Shown: positions 1-11,904 of the stretch, in pieces
How the letters are laid out: each line of letters begins with the position of its first letter
How positions within the stretch are numbered: position 1 is the first letter of the stretch
From: Bipalium vagum
Lineage: Eukaryota; Platyhelminthes; Tricladida; Geoplanidae
Assembly (NCBI GenBank): GCA_037834085.1
Contig: JBBMKC010237238.1
Span: 1-21,456 of the forward strand
Direction of reading: 5' to 3'
DNA: 21,456 bases
Made by a program: the position numbers and the translations under genes
The notes under the pieces: generated by a model
What the model was told of the DNA's origin: nothing
Seen by the model: only the letters and a program-made list of their open reading frames with translations
The model's database searches: none

Positions 1-85
1 ATTATATTCTATATATTATATTCTATATTATATTCTATATTTTATATATATTCTATATACTTATATATAAATATATATTCTATTT
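1..85. repeat. AT-rich tandem repeat
   Basis: Irregular copies of a short ATATTCTAT-type unit run from the window edge. The array may continue to the left. No coding or RNA signal is visible in it. Confidence 0.75.
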
Positions 86-409
86 GGTTAAAATTATATA
101 TTTTAAAGAATATTTTTCATTAATCACTTTCATTATATATCAACAACAAAATGTTTCATTGTTGTAATATTTTAATTAAATATAAATATTATATCTTGGA
201 GTGAAATATTTTCCTTGTTTAATTATTTATTTCTCAAAAATCCTAAAAATTAAAACGTCACGAATTTTAATTAAATTTAATTTTAATTAGTAAATTTTAA
301 ACATTTATTTCTTTAATTTATTATTTTAAAGTGATTAAAATTGCATGCCTACCTGGATTGTCAGCAAGCTTCCCATTTAATAATAATAATAATTATAATA
401 ATTATTATT
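86..409. other. Non-coding stretch ending in an (AAT)n tract
   Basis: No open frame or recognisable element is visible. It is A+T-rich apart from a short mixed-composition patch at about 342-374, and it ends in an imperfect AAT/ATT tract at 379-409 that abuts the repeat starting at 410. Confidence 0.5.
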
Positions 410-721
410 AGTGGTTCGAAAAATTGGTTTGGATGAATTTATCTCTCATCTAAATTAACGCTTATTAAATTTTTATAATATAAAGTTTTAAAAATTATTA
501 AAATTTTTATAAGTTACAGTTTTTAATGTTTAAAATTTTAATGGCAAAATTATAAATAAAAATGCCCTAATAAATGTTTATAAATTAAATAATATAATTT
601 TAAAAAAGATTGAGGTTCACTTTTGAAAAGTTTATTCGAATAATCGGATTTACTGAAATAGTTTATTATTGGTTTGGTCTTATCTTATTATTATTAAAGG
701 TGATAACTCCAAAATATAACT
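410..721 (+). repeat. Long interspersed repeat, left copy of an inverted pair
   Basis: This roughly 312-bp segment matches the reverse complement of 8875-9197. It begins with AGTGGTTCGAA and ends near AATATAACT. The best-kept blocks are at about 452-515 and 638-692, where only a few positions differ between copies; the middle has more substitutions and small indels. In both copies the AGTGGTTCGAA end faces outward, the geometry of terminal inverted repeats. No matching target-site duplication is visible outside the ends, so two independent insertions of one non-autonomous repeat remain possible. The end GGTTCGAA also resembles a tRNA box B, but no box A lies before it. The family is not recognised. 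Confidence 0.8.
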
Positions 722-904
722 ATTAATAATTATTATTAATGTTGTTGAATACCTCTCACTCGCACAATTCTCACTTAATTTCTAGTCGAATCGGCATAAA
801 ATAAAATAAAATTCTTAATTCTATATGCTGGAAATTCATGTGTACTGAACTCTTCTAGGAATGCAGTCATGGATAATTAATCATTTTTGTTAAAACTTAT
901 CTTT

Positions 905-997
905 AATAAACTGTATCTATAATAAAACTGCATCTCTAAATAGACTGGATTTCTAATAAAACTGAATCTTTAATAATATTTATTTTTAATAAAACCG
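905..997 (+). repeat. 17-bp tandem repeat, about 5.5 units
   Basis: Successive units start with AATAAA and run AATAAAACTGNATCTNT, with breaks at 905, 921, 938, 955, 972 and 988. Units 2 to 4 are exactly 17 bp, while units 1 and 5 are 16 bp. Unit 5 is the most diverged and unit 6 is partial. It has no coding meaning and reads as a decayed minisatellite. Confidence 0.75.
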
Positions 998-2329
998 TTC
1001 AATGTCTCACTTTCTTAAAGAAAAAATTTAAAAACCTTTGACCACATAAGAACTGACATTTACAAACTCAGTTTACAATTTACTGAATTTTATTCCAATG
1101 GCATTAATTTATTGGTAGATATATATAGAGTATTGGGAATATTTAATCAATTTATATTTGTATGTTAATAATAGAGTTTGTTGATTAGGAACTCATAATT
1201 AAATTTCATCCCTAATATATCGACATTGGTCATAAGAAGGATGAAGGAAAGACAAGTGAATCATTATTAATAAAAGAACGGCAATCAGATATTAATATTC
1301 AAATTGGGAAAATTAACAGCCAATGGATTCTCAGAGTGTTCTCTGTGATTAATTAAAATATTACTTTAAAAATAGAAAAGGATAATTTTAATGAACCAGA
1401 ATTTGACAAAAGATCTTCATAAAAAAAGTACTATCATTTAATGGATTAAAACGTTTAAGATCGATGACGGACAAAGACTGAAAAGAAAGTTTGAAACATG
1501 TTTCATAATATATGCAATTTATATCACAATTTGTAACTATAAAACGAGAAAGATTACCATTATCCATTAAATATGTGAGACAATGTACACAAATTAAGTT
1601 TATTAATTATGATTTTTTGTTAATAATAAATAATAAGTATTATTACTTTCTTTTTAATTGTAGAATAATTAAATATTTAACTGAATAATTTCTAAATTGT
1701 CTCCTACGTTTATGATTCGACTAAGGTAAGGTATGATAAATTAAAAAGCTTCATAATTTAATAATATTCTATAATTATACGATGACTTTTCCCCGTCCGC
1801 CTAATTAATGAGGTTATTAATTCTCTCAAACAATCTGAACTGACTATTAGCCCTTTCTAAATGACTTCCCTACTAATATGCAATGTTAAGACCAAAATTA
1901 ATTACGAAAAGAGAAGGAATAATTGCTTATGCGAGTCCCACTTTGATAGAGATTAAATGAAATATACAGATCTACATCTATTGTCATATTAGGATGAGTA
2001 AATTCAGTTAAGGTCTACTGAGATTCAAAAGTAATTGAAGAAATTTAAATTAAAAGTCAAAACTTGGAAAGATCTTCTTTGACATCTAAAGAAATTTGAT
2101 TTTTCTTTCAATGATTTTGAAAAGTTTAACAATTTAATTAAAGCAAGAAGAACGAAGCTGGTCTAAAGCCTGGTCATCTTTAATTAACATAACTGTTCAA
2201 AATTAGATTCGGTACATTTTCTAAAAAAAAGCTTCAATCGCTCTTGGAATTTGGCGTTCTGGAAGTACTTAACGTGATTTTCTGTCAATTTATTTTATCA
2301 TGTATTTTATTTATTTTTTAAAAATTATA
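998..2329. other. Unassigned non-coding stretch
   Basis: No supported gene or RNA was found on either strand. Parts at about 1200-1330, 1440-1500 and 1780-2270 are less AT-biased than the surroundings and may be old transposon remains or intron sequence, but no translated segment was recognised. Confidence 0.4.
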
Positions 2330-2365
2330 TATAATAATAATAATGATAATAATAATAATAATAAT
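2330..2365. repeat. (AAT)n microsatellite
   Basis: A run of AAT units with one AATG interruption. Confidence 0.9.
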
Positions 2366-3004
2366 TTAATTTTAATATTAAAAATATAAGATATACATAT
2401 TTTTTATAAATTAAATTTGATTTTTTTCATTTAATTCGTTCTTCTAGTTTTATTATTTAATGAAAATTTGGAGAATTATATCTCCGATATTTTCGCGTTT
2501 TTTTATATAAATAAATTTAATTATATCAAAAACTTTTGATATTTTATCAATGATGCAAGGCTTAATTAATTTCAGTTTCATAAAACAAAATAGTGAAGTA
2601 TGTTCATCAAATTGACGAAAGTAAATCGTGACTGCAGATATTAAATAAGGTGTTTCGGTCAACCATTATAACCAATTCTTCTCAGCCACGACGCAAGACT
2701 TGAATTCTCAAAAATAGTATTTTAAGAAATCTTCCTGAGACCCCTGGCCTACAGAGTTATCTTTTCAAGAATGCGGTGAATCTCATGCTCGTAAATAAAT
2801 TCAGAAACCTGGACGATGTTAAAACACCTTCAATGATATTGAATTTTCAACAATTAAAGATTTCTTTCGACTGGATTAAATATTAGATTTTCCGGGGAAA
2901 CATAAAAGCCCTTAAATGATTCTTTTTTCACATAATAATAAATAGTTATAATTTGTTTTTTCTGTTGGAACTATGAACTATATAATGCTTAATTTCTTAC
3001 TGAA
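2366..3004. other. Unassigned stretch before the mariner relic
   Basis: It holds only short chance frames. The patch at 2660-2910 is less AT-rich and could be older mobile-element sequence, but neither strand gave a recognisable transposase N-terminus, so it cannot be joined to the relic that starts at 3005. Confidence 0.4.
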
Positions 3005-3392
3005 TTACTGAAATTTGGTGAAACAGTTAATGCTAACAGGTATGTACAACAGCTTATACGAGTAAACGAAGAAATCATTGCCAAAAGACCAGAATGGCTT
3101 CATGACAACACTCGACCTCGTGTTGTAAAAACCGTTTCTGAGACGATAAAACAGCTGAAATTGGATGTCTTACCTCACCCGCCATACTTTCTAGATATTG
3201 TTCCATCAGATTACTACTTGTTCCATTCTATGACATACTATCTGTCAGAGAAGAGTTTCAAAAATTACGGGGAGGTCCAAATTTAAATGAACGAGTGGTT
3301 TTGCACCAAATCAAAAATTTTATGACAGTATTCATAATCTGCCAAAACTTTGGGAGGTCGGTTTTATTAATGATGGGAATTATTTTACATAA
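3005..3392 (+). mobile_element. mariner (DD34D) transposase relic, C-terminal half
   Basis: Translation gives a mariner transposase catalytic C-terminus, the enzyme that cuts and pastes the element at TA dinucleotides. The order is FGETVNANRYVQQL, KRPEW, LHDNTRPR, then HPPYFLDIVPSDYYLF and, after a frame change, LPKLWEV and INDGNYF before a TAA at 3390. The aspartates of HDN and PSD are separated by 34 residues, the diagnostic DD34D spacing. The first catalytic aspartate and the whole DNA-binding half are missing. About nine residues normally found between PEW and LHDN are deleted, one in-frame stop follows the VQI segment, and one frameshift lies near 3320. A mariner-like 3' end may lie at about 3430-3460, finishing in CTAATA. 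It is a dead copy inside the span bounded by the 410/9197 repeats. Confidence 0.93.
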
Positions 3393-4316
3393 AAATTTTT
3401 AATGTAATTGTTTTGACTTTTTATATATCAAACGGCAAAATCAAGCTTGTAGATCTAATAGATATATCTAAGTAAAATAATCCATTAAGAAAGACTTGTT
3501 TAAACAAAGTTAATTCAAAAGTTCTTAATGAATAATTTGACACTAAAAATTTAATAATATATCTCTACACAAGTTACAACATTTTCGTGTAAATAATCTT
3601 TTGGAAAAATTAATTTATTAATCATTAAATTAATGAACATTCACAAAATAAATCAATTAAAATTTTAATATTTTAAAAATCATATGTTAAATAACCTTCG
3701 TGAAGAGTTCTGAATAAAATTATCTCAAATTAAGTTTGATGAAAAAATCAATAAAACAAAAAAAATATTCAGTTGAAAATTTTATTTTATTCTCAATTTT
3801 AAATATTTTTACATTTAATTTTTAAGATGATTTTTTAAAAATCTTATATTATATAAATATTAATAAATCTTGATCGTGTGGCCTTTGAATAATCGATAAC
3901 CCATGTTGCAGTATAAATTAATATATAAATTTTGTTTATATAAACTGAAAATAATAATTTTACAAATAGTAACCATTAAAAATAATAATAAACAATTGAA
4001 AATCAATGTTTATTTAGTGAGCTTTGCCTTGAAATCAATTATTGAGTTCGTTGTGAGATCGGATCATAGCTGAATTTTGGGACATTTCTAAAATAACCTT
4101 ATTTCGGTTAAGTAGGTAAGTGAGACGCTCAGCGAAAAAACCGTTTGTTGGTCATTATTCAAAAGATCTCTGTATATCTGTAAGCGGAATGATCTGTAGT
4201 AAGAACCAATGTTAAAAACAAATGAACTAAAATTATAAATTTTAATCAGTATTAATCAAAGTAAGCATTTTTGCAAATTTGTGACTTTATTGAAATATAA
4301 ATGAGAAAAAGGAACA
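3393..4316. other. Transposon flank and unassigned AT-rich DNA
   Basis: The first 70 bases are probably the 3' untranslated end of the preceding mariner. The rest is low-complexity AT sequence with a mixed patch at about 4020-4200 in which I recognise nothing. No gene is visible. Confidence 0.4.
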
Positions 4317-4800
4317 CTATCCAAAGTAACCATTGTCGTTAGCAGTGATTTTCGTCAATCCTTCAGGAACTTCATAAATTCCCGGAATAAAGAAATCTTC
4401 ACTTTTCTTGGCTGTTCTCAATCTTTGACTTATTATTCAATCTCATCAAAGGACCTGAATTGCTGTTTGGTAAATGAGGTGCTAGCAACAAAACAGATGA
4501 TGTTCAAAAAGGACAGAAGTTAGCATTTCTCAAGTCAGATATTTTCTGGCCTCTGTTTGTGATGTGTATGGGTTCTGTCATGAATTAAAATGACTACGCT
4601 CGAAAATGTTAATCGTATTTTACATAATACTCAAGTGAGGTAGATACTTTGGTCTCCATTTCAGTCTCTTTAACTGTTTGATTGGATTTTAACAGTTCAT
4701 GATGAATTACACTTTGATGATCTCCAAAGATAGCTGAGATCTCTTTCCAAAAAATTCCTTTTAAGTGCTACTTTGATGAGCTGAGGATGGCTAAAATTTT
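4317..4800 (-). mobile_element. mariner transposase relic, minus strand
   Basis: Read on the minus strand, this contains the mariner block ISAIFGDHQSVIHHELLKSN, which aligns with the family's IWWD..GV.YYELLKPNQT, followed by TVKE, then ILIHDRTHTHHKQRPENI (family ILLHDNARPHTA) and the closing IYEVPEGLTKITANDNGYFG with a TAG at 4319-4317. The stretch that should carry the HPPYSPD and PSD motifs is missing or scrambled, several stops and frame changes lie between blocks, and the HDNARPH asparagine is changed. The N-terminal DNA-binding half is not recognisable; the sequence up to about 4985 might be its remains. It belongs to the same superfamily as the relic at 3005 but is not an obvious duplicate of it, and it lies in the opposite orientation. 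Confidence 0.87.
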
Positions 4801-7635
4801 ATCGGTCTTTAAAATAAATTAATTTTTTTGACATCCGAAACAGGTGATGTCGAAAACCTCTTCATTTATCGAGTAAGCAAAATTCGATTTATGACTGTTT
4901 TATTTTTAATTTGAGATAGTAAAGTGTTCACCTAACACTATTTTCAAGACTGATGAACATTAGTGTATCAATGATCGGCCAACATATAACAATATAAGCA
5001 TTTTATTTTTACTTTGACACATCTTTATCATTCAACACATTGTTGAGTTTCCCACCGTTACTTTATGTTTTAAAGATATGTGATGGGACATTATAAGAAA
5101 TATGATAACATTTTAAAATGAATATTTTGAAAAAAATCTTAACAAAAATAATAAATTAGTTCAGTTAAACAAACCACTTATTTTTATTAAAACAACGCTC
5201 ACTTTCTAAGAGAAACATTTATTTTTTCTTTTTGGCTTTGAACTTCGTAATTCTTTATTTTATAGTGGATCCAGAACATTATTTTAATTAACATATACCT
5301 TAATGGAAGTCATCATAAATTTATATATATTTGTTTTAATCAACTTAATTATCGTGAAATAATTATCGTGAATATTATTCCTAATTATTATAGATTGTTT
5401 TAATTATTAGGGAAATCCCCATTTTTATTTTACAAATATTTAATTTAGTAAAAAATAAAATATTTTTTTCCCATTTGAAATATTAGAAGATATTAAATCC
5501 GTCGTGTGGAATATCTTTATTCTTTGAAGACTTCCTAAAGTGTCAAGTGAAATATCTCAGTTAAACAAATTTAGGCTTCAAAGTTTTATAAAATATTTTT
5601 GAATCAAGAGTTAAGTTTGCTTTAACGAAAGGAATCATTTTCTCTTTATAAATAAACGTTTTTTCCCTCTGGTGCAGAATCACAATGCAGTAAATGGATC
5701 TTCGGTAATGTCGGACTTTTACATTAAAATTTTAATGCACTTATTTCAATTAAAACAATACTTTATTAAACAAAATAAGAACCATTCAAAGCAATACATT
5801 TTGATCAACAAGACAATAGTTTATTTATGGCCATTGCGTAAAATTCATGAGTTCTAGAAGCGATAAAATCATTAAAGGCATGTTTCTAAAACATGTATCC
5901 CTTAAGAATTGTCCAAATGTTTAAAGACATTATCGATGATTGGGTAAAGGTGAGAATGATAATATGGCGGATGTTGCATGATTTTGTAGTCCAACTGATT
6001 TAATTTTTACGGTTTAAGTATGGGGTGTGAGGTCTATTAAACTTGCATAAAATAATGATATGTACTTTTTTTCTTATTACCTTAAAAAATCAATAACCAC
6101 ATTATCCAAAATTAATTAATGGGGAAATACTTTAGGAGAAAAATATGAAATTGAACACTTTAAAATGATTTATTACATGAATTAGATTACAAAGGTTAAG
6201 TCAATAAAAGGTAAAATTAATGAGATTTATGAAAGCCATCGTTAATCTTTAAACGACCCGATATTTTTGAATTTTTATATCGACAACGACATATAAAATT
6301 TTATAATAATGTTTTTTTATTAATAATTTTGTTAAAGAAAATTATAAATTGATTAAAAAAATATTCCTGGTTTAGAAATTGAACAATGTCTTTTATCATT
6401 TCAGTACTAGCAAATAAAATAGACTTTGTTATAAAAATGTAAAAAAAATTGCACTGATTTTCTTTTTATATTTCTAAATACAAAACTTTTAGAACAGAAA
6501 AAATATATTATCTGAATAAAGTGTAGAATAAGTAAAATTATTATTTTTCTATTCATATTATCATGCAAAAAAAACATATATAAAAATATAAATAATTATT
6601 ATTTTACCGATATTTTATAATATAAAACTATTGATTAACATTTAGTAAAAAATATTAAATATTTGCATGATTCAGATTTTTTATGTATTTTGTAAAATTA
6701 AATCACTGAAAAATTAAATGTTTGTGAAATGCGTAATGTATAACAATTATAAAATATATCGAGTGCATTAAAACAAAATAGTGTTTAAATTACTGAAAAT
6801 TAGACAAATGAAAATTAATGAAAGAGAGAAACGGAAAGATGTTTCTTCAAAATAAGGTTAATATTTTTAGTTTCTACAATGTTTTTTCTAAAATGTTTTA
6901 CAATTATAAAAAATATTTTATTACTTTATATAATTTAAATATTAAAGTGTTATTGAAATACGAAAAATATTTTAAAAGTATGAAAGATATTCTGTTTTCC
7001 ATGAAGGTATGCACATATATGGAAATACAAATTTTGCTGAAGACCAAAAGAAGTTTTTAAAAAGGGTTCTACCCCAGCAGTTCACAAATATTTTCTAACA
7101 AGTTAATAAAATGTTTTATTCTTCTTGATTTTCTTTAAAATAGTTTCTCAGATTAATGTCTAAATTAGAAATTATACTTCATTAGAAGCACTGCATTTTT
7201 CTGATTGCTTAAATTAAATTTAATCCCTAAATGAAAAATAGTTTAATCACGTTTGATTATAAAAGAATAAATAAGTTGAATTTATTAATTTTTATTTACA
7301 GAGATTTTACTCCCTTTTTGAAAATGTGTACTTTTATTTTAAAATAGGAAAAATAAATTTTGAATTTATTAAACAAAATTTTGAAAAAAATTACAATACA
7401 AATTTTATTCATAGAAGATCACAAAATTTTATTCATCGATAATCGCTTCCTTATCAATGCATCTTGGTATGAAACTTATCATGTGACAACAATATCACTT
7501 GGCGATATTAATGTACCAACATTGTTTATAAGCTGAATTACACTTTTAATTAAGCCAATAATCAAGTCAAAAATATTAATTTTTTAAAATTTTATTGATC
7601 TCATAAATAGAAATGTAAAATATATCGACATTTTA
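4801..7635. other. Long gene-free AT-rich stretch
   Basis: It contains only short chance frames (for example 5672-5857 and 6818-7060 on +), composed of the Lys, Ile, Asn, Phe and Tyr codons expected in AT-rich noise and without known motifs. A small hairpin, CATGTTT-cta-AAACATG, lies near 5880. The patch at 5490-6040 is slightly less AT-rich. No gene, RNA or recognisable transposon could be supported. Confidence 0.5.
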
Positions 7636-7664
7636 TTAATAATAATAATAAATAAATAAATAAA
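7636..7664. repeat. (AAT)n/(AAAT)n microsatellite
   Basis: A short AAT run passes into AAAT units. Confidence 0.85.
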
Positions 7665-8874
7665 ATTTTCACTTTTCAGTTACTTTTTCATGTATTTTCT
7701 TTAAAGATTTTCTAGATGAAATGCCATTTGAGAAAACCTTAAATAAGGTAATATATTCTTAAATAATTATTAAGTATTTTTAATTTTTAATTTAAAATAT
7801 TATATTTTATAAAAAATTTATATTAAAACTAATTGCAACCAAAATTTGATTCTGGGAATTCTTCCTCATTAAGTCGTTATCAAAAATATAAGTAATTTTT
7901 GTTAATTATAATTGCACGTAAGAAAAATTTTTTTACTGAATAAAATTTAATTAAAATATTTAAATTAAAAAGTTTTTAATAAAATGAAGAAATACAATTA
8001 TCACAATGAAAACCTGTGAGTAAATCGGAACATAATAAAATAACAAAAATCGGAATATATTTCATGTTTTCAGATGAAATAATATAAAAAAGTTTGGAAT
8101 TTCTTTTTTTAATACTTTTGTTTTAAATATTGGTCTGAGACAGAAAAGGATAGAGTTTATATTCTCATAAATTTATTAATTTATTTTTAATTTATCCAAT
8201 TTCGATTGACTCGTTTTACAATGGCCTGTCTTCCTTTACTTAATACTAAAAGGTACATCTGAATGAAATGATTTTATTTAGAGAAGGACGTAAGCTTATA
8301 TTGAATCAAAAGACAGTTTGGGTCCGTTTGTCTAGAGTGTTCTACGAACCCCCAGAGAATATTTAATGATTTTTTTAGTATTATCCTTAAATAAACTTTA
8401 AAAATTTCATTTTTATTATTATTTTGTAAAATCTTTAAAATCTTAAAAAAGATGAGTTTATTCGCTTTTATAGAAATGCCAGTGGCATAAAAGTATTAAA
8501 ATATATGAAATAAGCATGGAGAAGTTTATTATAATATTAACGAAAACCTAATATTTAAAACCTTTACAAAATGCTTTTTAAAGTATTTTTGACATAAAAG
8601 GCAGAGAAAATGAAATATATTTGATGTATATCAATGTTTATTATTTCCTGTAAGGCAAAACTATTCTGTCAAATAAATAAGGTAACGCCAAACGAAGTGA
8701 CCCTGTCATTGAAGAATTCTGTAAAATTTGGATGTTTTAATTTTAATATTTTGTCTAAGGATGATGAGATATTGGTACAAAACCGTATCGCGGGGTGATT
8801 AAGTAAAGTTAAAATTATTATTATCATTAATGTAGATTATTGAAACCAAACAATGTTGGAAAATTAAAAATCAC
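7665..8874. other. Unassigned AT-rich stretch
   Basis: No open frame of note. Segments at about 8130-8370 and 8640-8790 have more mixed composition and could be old mobile DNA, but nothing was recognised on either strand. Confidence 0.4.
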
Positions 8875-9197
8875 AGTTATATTCTTGAGTTGTCATTTTT
8901 AAATATAATAAGATAAGACCAACCAATAATAATCTATTTCATTAAATCCGATTATTCAATAAATTTTTTCAAAAATAGACCTCAACCCTTTATAAAATTA
9001 AATTATTTACTTCACAAAAATTTATCAACATTTATTCGGCCCTTTTTATTTACAATTTTCACAATAAAATTTAAAAAATGTTATTTATAAAAGTTTAATA
9101 ATTTTTAAAGCTTTAAATTATAAACATTTAATAAGCGTTAATTTACGTGTGAGGTCTTTATTTAAAAAATTCATTCACACTAATTGTTCGAACCACT
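8875..9197 (-). repeat. Long interspersed repeat, right copy of an inverted pair
   Basis: This is the inverted partner of 410-721, with its AGTGGTTCGAA end at 9197 facing outward. At 323 bp it is slightly longer than the left copy because of small indels. The block GAATAATCGGATTTA and the block TTGGTCTTATCTTATTAT are kept in both. The sequence just outside the end (CCTTATAA) does not match the left flank, so no target-site duplication supports a single insertion event. Confidence 0.8.
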
Positions 9198-10649
9198 CCT
9201 TATAATTTTTATTTTTATTTATAATTTATTTTTAAAAATGTGCATGATTAAGAAGATCAGCAACGGATTTTATTCAAGTGCTAAGATATCAATCTTTTTT
9301 TCGGAATTCCTTGTAAAGACCGAACTATTTATTCAGATAAAAAGCGTTTAAGAGTTGTACTGTACTATTTAAGAACTGTACTATTTTGATCCGTTCTGAT
9401 CATTTATCAAAATGTTACTATTTAATTAGATCGTATAAAATAAGATTTTATATGGAATTTTCACTAACAGAAGACAGAAATTACTTGGAACAGTTCTTTA
9501 TTCACCAGCCTCACAGACCCAATGAAACATTATATTCACAAAGAAGAAAGACAACAACAGAACGGCAAAGTGTGTATTGATTAGATGTCATTTATTTCAT
9601 TAATAAAAACAATTTTAATTACACATTAAAAAGCGCGGTGAATTTATCCGAAAAAAAAACAAATCAAAATAAAGTAATTTCTTTTTGTTTTCTATAATAG
9701 CACTTATGGAAATTAGAACGCATCGCACTGACTTATTCTTTGGCGGTTGTTCAGCAAGATTGTAAATAAAAAGAAAATAATTATGCAGGAAAATAGTGAA
9801 ATCCAACAATGACACAAAAATAAAAAATAAAATAATTTCCCTGAAAGATTATGACACCTACGTCAGTAAATATGTGGAATAATTATCCAACCTCACAGAA
9901 TGAAATAAATCTGCAAATCAATTACAGAATAATAATTCCAGAAGAAAGCCGTCTTTAAATTTACGCTCTGTTTATATATGCCACATCTTATAATAATTAT
10001 CAGAATTATTAAATGATTTGATTTTTTATTTTTCCAATTTTGTTTTAATAAATAGAAAAATATTCTTCGTTTTAATCATCAATATATTTCGGTTAAATTA
10101 CTTTTTAATTTATTAATTAAATTTGTTTTCAAATAAGGAAGAAAACTAATTTAAAACAGTAATCAAATAATTAATAGAACCAGACTTTCGAACGAAATTC
10201 GTTTTCAGTCTTCTGTGAACAAAGATTATTTAAGTTATTAAATTAAAGCTATTTTAGGTTTTGTTTTTCTAATTGTTCTCCCTGAAATTTATTTTTAAAA
10301 TTGCTTAATTTTGTTTGAATGAAGATATTTAAAATGTGTATATTCAAATAAAAATTTTACCATCAGTTTGACAGAGTACTGAAGAGTTAAGTTGTTAAAT
10401 AATATTATGATGAGAGGAAAAGTATTGTAACTTTTTCATATACAAATATTTTAAAATATCGATTAATATTTTTATTTTTAATGATAAATAATAATAAAAC
10501 AGGTAATCATCTATTAAATTAAAACTTTATTTTAATATTTTAGATTTGTTTTAATAATATAAAACGCTATTTAAGAGACAGTGACAATGACGCAAATTTG
10601 AACTTGCTTACTTTAAGAATATAAATGGGCCCCACATCAATTAAGTGAT
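9198..10649. other. Unassigned stretch with a mixed-composition patch
   Basis: The patch at 9440-9575 is richer in G and C than its surroundings and has a plus-strand open frame (9386-9580) ending in a polar tail rich in Gln, Arg and Thr. It could be an exon fragment or chance. An approximate direct duplication (9347-9367 and 9368-9383, both with TTTAAGA and TGTACTA) lies upstream. The rest is AT-rich with nothing recognised. Confidence 0.4.
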
Positions 10650-11055
10650 ATTGCAGTGGAACCATTTTGACGTCAAATCGATGCTTGTCTTAAAAAACTG
10701 AACCAAAACCACCCTGCCTTGGTAAATTGCAGCTATCCCTTATTTTTGCACTTACGCTCGGTCGCATTTTGCTAAATTAATTCTATAAAAATTACAGGAA
10801 CTGAATTATGAAACTTTATCTCACCCACCTTATTCCTCATATATATCACCCACCATCTATTCCTGTAACTTGACAATTTCCTATGAAATAAGATGTTCAA
10901 AAATCAGGTTAATGTTTAAAACACCTTCGCCTCTTTTATTAAATCTTGTGACCCCGACTTTTTCAGAACGGTATAAAGAAATTAGGCACAGTGTTGTAGA
11001 TGCCAATGGTGCATATTTTGATTTTTTAAAATTTATAGCGACTTTTGATTTGTGA
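10650..11055 (+). mobile_element. mariner transposase relic, SPTDYH-type lineage
   Basis: The forward translation carries LKKLNQNHPALVN, then a second frame with YARSHFAKL and, past one stop, KLQELNYETLSHPPYS and ISPTIY. This matches the mariner lineage with DNARPH...KLQELGYETLPHPPYSPDLSPTDYHFF. A third segment reads LDNFL, NKMFKNQ, NTFASFIKSCDPDFF, and the end is VVDANGAYFDF with a stop at 11053-11055. The catalytic aspartates in the HDN and PTD positions are both replaced, and at least two frame changes and several stops separate the blocks. The N-terminal DNA-binding half is absent or unrecognisable. It is a different mariner lineage from the 3005 relic, which has PSDYYLF. Confidence 0.9.
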
Positions 11056-11896
11056 GATGAAAAAGCGACAACACATTTCCCTCAATCTAATATTAAAATG
11101 CACATTAATATCTCAATGGTTATTGGGAATAATATATTTTACAAAAAATAATTTTAACCATTAAAAAATCTTTTAAAAAAAAACATCTGTTTTTTATTCT
11201 TCTCGAATATGTAAAAGTTGTTTTCAAAATGATTTTTTTTTAATGGAATATAAAATAATATAATTATTTATAATTTATTTTTAACAATTTTTTTAATTTT
11301 TAATAAAAAGTACTTGACAACTTTTATTATTTTTGATATTTTAAAAATTCAAATGATAAAATTTGAATTATTAATTGACTTCAATTAAATAAACAGCTCT
11401 TTTATTTATTAAAACAAAATAAAGATAAACGTTATATAGATAGTTAATAAAGCAGTTTCGATGTGATATAATCTTAAATCGATAATATAAATAAAACACA
11501 ATAAATCATTATTATATAACTTGAAAAAAAAGAAAAAAAGAGAAATTAATTTATTTTTGAAATTCAATTATAAAATTTCCGAATGAGAATTTGATAAAAT
11601 TTAAGATTAAATGAGTGTCATATATTATTTATTTTTTTTATTCCTTCTTGTATTATCAGCTCAGGTCGAGATTTGATCATGGTTTCATATAACTATTTCT
11701 TTGTTCAAAAGAACCTTTGACAATTAATCTCAACCAAACAAGTCGGTGGTTCTATAAAATATAATAATAATCATAAAATATTATTGATTATAAAAATGCT
11801 CATTGAAAAGCTTCCGGAAAATATAAAACGGAGATGTAATCAAAAGGTGACCAAATAATCTCTCTACAGAATAATTCAATACAAAGAATCAATTGA
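11056..11896. other. Probable intron of the leftward gene, AT-rich
   Basis: This lies just downstream, in the minus-strand sense, of the splice donor at 11902-11897, so it is inferred to be intronic. No second exon with an acceptor and an open frame was recognised in it. It is mostly low-complexity AT sequence. Confidence 0.4.
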
Positions 11897-11904
11897 ACTC
11901 ACCT
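11897..11904 (-). other. 5' splice donor of the membrane-protein exon
   Basis: On the minus strand the exon ends AG followed by GTGAGT, a full consensus donor. It leaves one base of codon 103 in the exon (phase 1). Reading past it, the frame closes at a TGA after only four more codons, as expected for intron sequence. Confidence 0.7.

Noticed and set aside
4080-4120. Possible mariner terminal repeat on + (TTTCGGTTAAGTAGGTAAG) for the relic at 4317-4800
   Set aside because: It does not match the only candidate partner near 4974-4990 when that is reverse-complemented, so the two cannot be called a terminal pair.
5672-5857. 61-residue plus-strand open frame
   Set aside because: Rich in Lys, Ile, Asn and Gln as expected by chance in AT-rich DNA; no motif, no splice context.
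6818-7060. 80-residue plus-strand open frame
   Set aside because: Its Phe, Lys, Tyr and Asn composition is what random AT-rich sequence gives, and there is no domain or start context.
7430-7560. Possible mariner C-terminus on the minus strand (FIPRCIDKEAIIDE)
   Set aside because: Only one short segment resembles the family and no upstream catalytic motif was found in any frame.
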